44,810 nucleotides of DNA from Nocardiopsis trehalosi NBRC 14201 (GTDB lineage: Bacteria; Actinomycetota; Actinomycetes; Streptosporangiales; Streptosporangiaceae). The DNA is taken from positions 1-44,810 of the forward strand of contig NZ_BCRK01000028.1 in the NCBI RefSeq assembly GCF_001552555.1. Reading direction: 5' to 3'. A model generated the notes under the pieces. The model was not told the DNA's origin and ran no database searches. It saw nothing but the letters and a program-made list of their open reading frames with translations. The translations under genes were made by a program, and so were the position numbers. Of the stretch, positions 41,146-44,810 are shown piece by piece (positions within the stretch are counted from its first letter, which is position 1; every line of letters starts with the position of its first letter).

Positions 41146-42372
41146 ATGACCACCCGCGCCGACTGCGCCCGCCTCGACGCCGCCGACCCCCTCGCCCACC
41201 TGCGCGCGGAGTTCACCCTGCCGGAGGACGTGGTCTACCTCGACGGCAACTCGCTGGGCGCGCTGCCCCGCGCCGTCCCCGGCCGTGTCGCCGACCTCGT
41301 CGAACGGCAGTGGGGGCGGGGGCTCGTCGCCAGCTGGAACGACGAGGGCTGGTGGGACGCGCCGCGCACCCTCGGCGCGCGCGTCGCCCCCCTCGTGGGC
41401 GCGGCCGCCGAGGAGGTGGTGGTCGGCGACGGCACCTCCGCCAACCTGTTCAAGGTCCTCGTCGCGGCGCTGCGCCTGGCCGGCGACCGCCGGGTCGTCG
41501 TGGGCGAGGCCGGCAACTTCCCCACCGACCTCTACGTCACGCAGGGGGCGGCGGAGCTGATGGGCGCCACCGAGCGGCGGGTCGACCCCGACGGCCCCGG
41601 GCTGGCGGCGGCGCTGGCGGCCGGCGACGTCGCGGTGGTGCTGCTCAGCCACGTCGACTACCGCACGGGCGCGCTGCGCGACATGGCGGGCATCACCCGC
41701 CTGGCCCACGCGCACGGCGCGCTGATGGTCTGGGACCTGTGCCACAGCGTGGGCGCGCTGCCGGTGCGGCTGTCGGCGTGTGAGGCCGACTTCGCCGTGG
41801 GCTGCACCTACAAGTACCTCAACGGCGGCCCCGGCGCGCCCGCGTTCACCTACGCGGCCGCCCGCCACCACGACGCGGCGCGCCAGCCGATCACCGGCTG
41901 GCACGGCCACGCCGACCCGTTCGCCTTCACCGCCGACTACCGGCCGGCCGCCGGGGCGTCCCGGTTCCTCAGCGGGTCGCAGCCGCTGGTGGCGCACGCC
42001 GCGCTGGGCGCCGCGCTCGACGTCTGGGAGGGGGTCGACCTCGACCTGGTGCGGGCGAAGAGCCTGGCCATGACCGGCCTGTTCCTGGAGCTGACCGCGC
42101 CCGCCGGGCTCGCGTCGGCGACGCCGCGCGCGCCGGAGCGGCGCGGCAGCCAGGTGTCGCTGCTCCACCCTGACGGCTACGCGATGGTGCGGGCGCTGGG
42201 CGAGCGCGGCGTGGTCGGGGACTTCCGCGCCCCCGACGTGCTCCGGTTCGGGTTCACCCCGCTCTACCTGCGCTACGTCGACGTGTTCGACGCCGCAGCG
42301 GCGCTGGTGGAGGTCGTGCGCAGCGGGGAGTGGCGCGAGCCGCGGTTCGCCGCGCGCCGGACGGTGACCTGA
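41146..42372 (+). CDS. kynU: Kynureninase
   Basis: The 408-aa protein is a PLP fold-type I enzyme of kynureninase type: Y-L-D-G-N-S-L-G (31-38), W-N-D-E-G-W-W (64-70), D-G-T-S-A-N (95-100), N-F-P-T-D-L-Y, the PLP aspartate in W-D-L-C-H-S (D197) and the Schiff-base lysine K223 in C-T-Y-K-Y-L-N-G-G-P-G. It cleaves kynurenine to anthranilate and alanine. The ATG follows GAGAGGA. It lies 65 nt downstream of kynA, in a gap that contains a tandem CGCCCGGTAC duplication. No kynurenine formamidase gene lies in this operon. Confidence 0.96.
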   Translation: MTTRADCARLDAADPLAHLRAEFTLPEDVVYLDGNSLGALPRAVPGRVADLVERQWGRGLVASWNDEGWWDAPRTLGARVAPLVGAAAEEVVVGDGTSANLFKVLVAALRLAGDRRVVVGEAGNFPTDLYVTQGAAELMGATERRVDPDGPGLAAALAAGDVAVVLLSHVDYRTGALRDMAGITRLAHAHGALMVWDLCHSVGALPVRLSACEADFAVGCTYKYLNGGPGAPAFTYAAARHHDAARQPITGWHGHADPFAFTADYRPAAGASRFLSGSQPLVAHAALGAALDVWEGVDLDLVRAKSLAMTGLFLELTAPAGLASATPRAPERRGSQVSLLHPDGYAMVRALGERGVVGDFRAPDVLRFGFTPLYLRYVDVFDAAAALVEVVRSGEWREPRFAARRTVT

Positions 42373-42416
42373 GACCCCCGCCCGCCCGCCCACCCACCCG
42401 CCCGCCCGCCCGCGCG

Positions 42417-42932
42417 TCAGCGGGCGCGGGCCCGGTGCGCGGCGACGTTGACCCGGTTGGCGCACGCCACCGAGCAGAACCGGCGCCGCCCGTTGCGGGA
42501 CGTGTCGATGAACACGGTGGCGCACCCCGGGCGCCCGCACCGGCCGAGCCGGCTCCCGCCCGCGCCGCAGATGGCGACGGCCAGCCCGCCCGCCGTGGTC
42601 GCCTTGATGCGCTCGGCGGTGTCGAGGTCCTGGCTGACGTAGTGCAGGTGCGGCGCCGTGCCGTCGTGCGTGGAGACCTGGACCCCCGTCGCCGCGTCGG
42701 CCAGCAGGGCGTTGACCGCGGCGATCTGCGCGTCGGGGTCGGGGGCGCCGAAGACCGGGTGCAGCCGGGCGGTCCAGGCGCTCACGCGCTCGGCCTGCGC
42801 GTCGTCGAGGTCGGGGTCGGTGACCTCGTGGGCGCGCAGGACGGCGGAGAGCGTGGCCGCCCGGTGGTCGGGCGCGTTGAGGAGGCCGACGGCGAGGGCG
42901 GCACCGGTGCCGCCGTAAGTGTTGAACTGCAC
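42417..42932 (-). CDS. CGNR-type zinc-finger (ABATE-domain) protein
   Basis: The 171-aa protein ends in the CGNR zinc-finger pattern: C-G-R-P-G-C, a short F-I-D-T-S-R-N-G-R-R-R loop and C-S-V-A-C-A-N-R-V. The stress-induced ABATE-like N-terminal domain precedes it. Such proteins are putative transcription factors widespread in actinobacteria. The family usually begins just before F-N-x-Y-G-G, so GTG 42932 is preferred. A TGTAAT hexamer 6 nt upstream suggests a leaderless mRNA. ATG 42959 would overlap the start of the divergent zinc-ribbon gene. Confidence 0.8.
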   Translation of the reverse strand: MQFNTYGGTGAALAVGLLNAPDHRAATLSAVLRAHEVTDPDLDDAQAERVSAWTARLHPVFGAPDPDAQIAAVNALLADAATGVQVSTHDGTAPHLHYVSQDLDTAERIKATTAGGLAVAICGAGGSRLGRCGRPGCATVFIDTSRNGRRRFCSVACANRVNVAAHRARAR

Positions 42933-42957
42933 AAGGGCATTACAGCACAGTTGGACC

Positions 42958-43143
42958 ATGGTGATCCGGGACTGCAAGGACTGCGGGGAAAGGGATGCGG
43001 CGGCCGAGGTGGAGTCCTCCCACTACACCTCCGAGGGGATCGTCCGCTACGTCCGCTGCCGCTGCGGCGCGCGGAGCGTGGACGTGGCGCGCTTCGGCAC
43101 CGTCGTCGGCGTGGGCGGAACCCCCTGGTCGACCCCCAACTGA
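42958..43143 (+). CDS. Small zinc-ribbon-like protein
   Basis: The 61-aa frame has C-K-D-C near the N-terminus and C-R-C-G in the middle, a plausible four-cysteine zinc site, with hydrophobic strands between. It starts at ATG 42958, 26 bp from the divergent CGNR gene, and has no clear ribosome site. The last codons (G-G-T-P-W-S-T-P) run into the first copy of a degenerate repeat family that continues downstream. It may be a small DNA- or RNA-binding protein, but the function is unknown. Confidence 0.55.
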   Translation: MVIRDCKDCGERDAAAEVESSHYTSEGIVRYVRCRCGARSVDVARFGTVVGVGGTPWSTPN

Positions 43144-43314
43144 GGGCCGGGTCGCGGGCCGGCCCCGACCGAGGGCCGAGCCCTTGGTCGGGCCTGAGGG
43201 TCAAGCCCCCGCTCGGCCCGCGCCGGTAGGCCGAGCCCCTGGACGGCTCGCGCTCGAGGGCCGGAACCCCCTGGTGGGCCCGCATCGGGGCGGCGGGACC
43301 CCCTGGTCGGCCCC
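43114..43314. repeat. Degenerate dispersed repeats
   Basis: Five related copies of about 21-23 bp lie at 43114, 43174, 43229, 43259 and 43292, with the approximate consensus GGCCGGACCCCCTGGTCGGCCC. Spacing is irregular (60, 55, 30 and 33 bp). The first copy lies in the 3' end of the zinc-ribbon gene. Irregular spacing and sequence drift argue against CRISPR. Confidence 0.65.
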
Positions 43315-43795
43315 TCGGCTGAGGTGCGGGCCACGACTTGGTGTGGCGCGTGTCCTATTTTTACCTTCTCAGGCGTTTGGAACCCCTGGCATGCGGGCGA
43401 TCCGCAGCGCCGGCTGGTCCAACCGGTATGCCCTGATCTGCGACTTTACGTTTTGACCCGTCGCATTTTGCTCTTCCGTGGGTTAGAGTCCTTCGTGATC
43501 GGTTCGTGATCTCGCGGTCAACCGCGGGTCAACCACCGATGCCGAGCCCCGGGCGATCACCAAGCCCGGGGAAGTGAGGCCCCCATCCCCGCGGGCCGGG
43601 CCGCGCGTTCCAGCGCCTGCCCCCTCGGTCTCCGTTCCCAACGGAGCCCGAACCCGCACGTCTGGCGATCCAGCCACGGCGAACCCCTGAACGGCAAACC
43701 GGCTCCTCCGGCCGCGCCCTGAACCGCTTGCCCGGAATCCGCGCCGCCCTGCCTGTGGTCTCGCTCGGCCCCGCTCCCGACCTGGGTTTATCTCC
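43144..43795. other. 650-bp gene-free region with repeats
   Basis: No convincing gene is seen. The left part (to 43314) is a GC-rich array of degenerate GGCCG-(A/G)-CCCC(T)GGTCGGCCC-like repeats. The middle (about 43350-43540) is less GC-rich, with two sets of direct repeats at 11-bp spacing. A short stem (CCCCGGGC at 43547 pairing with GCCCGGGG at 43564) follows. The rest up to the double-psi-barrel gene shows no ribosome site or coding pattern. Confidence 0.7.
43492..43534. promoter_or_regulatory. Two pairs of 11-bp-spaced direct repeats
   Basis: TTCGTGATC occurs at 43492 and 43503, and GGTCAACC at 43516 and 43527, each pair at exactly 11 bp. The second pair recalls a PHO-box-like array for OmpR-family regulators (known spacing; identity not established). 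They lie about 260 bp before the double-psi-barrel gene. Confidence 0.4.
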
Positions 43796-44674
43796 ATGAG
43801 TTCTGACAGTCCTGTCCAGCACGGCAACGTCAAGGCGTCCTACTTCTGGGACGACGGTTCCGGCATCAACGGCGACACCGGCGCCCCCGCGTCGGGCGAG
43901 CCCATGCAGAAGGGCCTCGCGGCCAGCCCGAGCTGGCCCCTCGGCACCGAGGGCTACGTCGAGTACAACGGCAAGAAGGCCGAGTTCTTCATCGGCGACC
44001 GGGGTCCCGGCGACCCCGCCGAAGGCTGCAACGTCCTGCTCGACCTCGACGGCAAGACCTTCGCCGAACTGGTCGGCGAGTCCTGGAACGACAGCAGCTA
44101 CACCGTCAGCGGTGGCCAGGGCCACATCGACGTGAAGTACACCATCACCGAGTGGGGCGACGGCAACGGCACCGAAGGCGCCCCCCGCCCCATGAGCGGC
44201 TCCGAGGTCTGCGACGAGGCCGTCTCGCCCCTCCCCGAGGAGGAGAAGCCGGCCGAGGACGAGCAGGCCCGGGCCGACCAGGCCGCGGCCGAGGAGGAGT
44301 CCGAGCCCGCCGCGAAGGAGGAGGAGCAGCAGGCCCAGGACCAGGAGGAGCAGGCGCCCGCCGCCGGCTCCGACGACCAGGGCCCCGCTGAGGAGACCGG
44401 CGTGCAGGCCGAGACCGCCGCGAACGACCTGTCCGGCATCTCCCTGGCCAGCACCGACCTCCCGGTCGCCGCCGGCGCCCTGACCCTGGCGGTGCTCCCG
44501 GCGCTGGCCGTCGCGGTGCTCTTCGCCAAGCGGCGCCCCGCCGCCGACTACGCCGGCGACGGCGAGGACGGCCGCCACCGCGCCCCGTCCCTGCTCACCG
44601 CCGAGGGCCGGCAGCAGGTGTTCACCTCGCTGAAGGACCGCGCCGCGCGCCTGCGCGACGAGTACATGCGCTGA
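43796..44674 (+). CDS. Double-psi beta-barrel (RlpA-like) protein with C-terminal membrane anchor
   Basis: The 292-aa protein has a DPBB/RlpA-like domain (about 10-118) with A-S-Y-F-W-D-D-G-S-G, G-L-A-A-S, L-G-T and the G-D-R-G-P motif (67-71). A strongly acidic, Glu/Gln/Ala-rich linker follows (about 148-202), then one membrane helix (222-244, starting L-P-V-A-A-G, only loosely sortase-like), K-R-R and a 48-residue cytoplasmic-type tail. The domain is normally extracellular, yet no signal peptide precedes it: the frame starts directly at the domain and ATG 43796 has no ribosome site. The 5' end may be lost or the start misplaced. Probably a cell-wall-associated protein. Confidence 0.7.
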   Translation: MSSDSPVQHGNVKASYFWDDGSGINGDTGAPASGEPMQKGLAASPSWPLGTEGYVEYNGKKAEFFIGDRGPGDPAEGCNVLLDLDGKTFAELVGESWNDSSYTVSGGQGHIDVKYTITEWGDGNGTEGAPRPMSGSEVCDEAVSPLPEEEKPAEDEQARADQAAAEEESEPAAKEEEQQAQDQEEQAPAAGSDDQGPAEETGVQAETAANDLSGISLASTDLPVAAGALTLAVLPALAVAVLFAKRRPAADYAGDGEDGRHRAPSLLTAEGRQQVFTSLKDRAARLRDEYMR

Positions 44675-44699
44675 TCCCCGCACCCGATCGGCGGCACCC

Positions 44700-44740
44700 G
44701 GCCGCCGGAGGACCCGCTCACGCGGGCGCCTCCGGCGGCC
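44700..44740. terminator. Hairpin terminator after the DPBB gene
   Basis: A 12-bp stem (GGCCGCCGGAGG with CCTCCGGCGGCC) extended by CCCGC/GCGGG with a TCAC loop begins 26 nt after the stop codon. Confidence 0.75.
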
Positions 44741-44756
44741 GCTCGCATGTCCGGCC

Positions 44757-44810
44757 CCGCGTTCCCGACCCGCGTGCCCGCACCGGCGGGCGCGCGGGTC
44801 GGGAACGCGG
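44757..44810. terminator. Very large hairpin at the window end
   Basis: Arms 44757-44774 and 44793-44810 pair perfectly over 18 bp. The loop contains GCCCGC/GCGGGC around ACCG, giving about 24 paired positions with one T/G in the middle. The stem reaches the last base, so it may extend outside the window. It is probably a terminator for a gene beyond the window or a second one for the DPBB gene. Confidence 0.6.

Noticed and set aside
43114-43314. CRISPR-like array
   Set aside because: Copies are degenerate, unevenly spaced (30-60 bp) and not separated by unique equal-length spacers; no cas gene is present.
43320-43560. tRNA or attachment site in the AT-richer gap
   Set aside because: No cloverleaf, anticodon stem or T-loop motif could be found, and no integrase gene is nearby.

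Overview
This 44.8 kb window is very GC-rich and densely coded, with GTG/TTG starts, ATGA/GTGA stop-start overlaps and long GC hairpins between genes. It also carries actinomycete signature families: DUF397, HTH-DUF5753 regulators, a CGNR zinc finger, an F420-type oxidoreductase, HATPase anti-sigma-like proteins and a DmdR/IdeR-type iron box. It is most likely chromosomal DNA of a filamentous actinomycete, perhaps Nocardiopsis-like (inference). No rRNA, tRNA, CRISPR array, transposase or phage gene was seen.

Left part (1-8.8 kb): a tight five-gene leftward operon encodes a radical SAM enzyme with SPASM-like C-terminal cysteines, an alpha/beta-hydrolase fused to a DegT-type aminotransferase, a LuxC-like acyl reductase, a LuxE/PaaK-like acyl-activating enzyme and a PhyH-type Fe(II)/2OG dioxygenase. 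An MDR dehydrogenase and a Gfo/Idh/MocA oxidoreductase are transcribed divergently. I read this as a small-molecule pathway in which a carboxylate is activated, reduced to an aldehyde and aminated, using a luxCDE-like set with an aminotransferase fused in. It is the most novel-looking part of the window.

8.8-16.6 kb is metabolic. It holds an F420-type oxidoreductase with a divergent LysR regulator, a PdxH-like flavoprotein, an iron-box-controlled siderophore-interacting reductase, and a xylose regulon (xylA, xylB and a divergent ROK repressor around an operator resembling that of Bacillus XylR).

16.7-25.1 kb is regulatory. It contains a WhiJ-like HTH/DUF397/HATPase set, an EF-hand protein, and a membrane-anchored protein ending in 14 Asp residues whose gene overlaps a histidine kinase/OmpR regulator pair. 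A P-loop NTPase-ABC exporter operon follows. Similar TCATC repeats at 11-bp spacing lie upstream of both the poly-Asp gene and the exporter operon, suggesting a regulon.

25.3-39.6 kb holds a PhzF-like protein, an MFS transporter, a VOC protein, a DeoR regulator, a divergent GDPD-family protein lacking its canonical catalytic residues, a TetR regulator and a NarL-type two-component system whose kinase has an extra C-terminal membrane-anchored domain. It also has two ABC-2 exporters. Both exporter operons show tandem duplication at the ATPase/permease junction. One is next to a PadR gene; the other has tandem palindromic operators in its promoter.

39.6-44.8 kb: an Lrp regulator diverges from kynA-kynU (tryptophan to anthranilate, without a formamidase gene). 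A CGNR/zinc-ribbon divergent pair, a 650-bp gene-free stretch with degenerate repeats and 11-bp-spaced direct repeats, and a double-psi-barrel protein without a visible signal peptide follow. The window ends in a very large hairpin.
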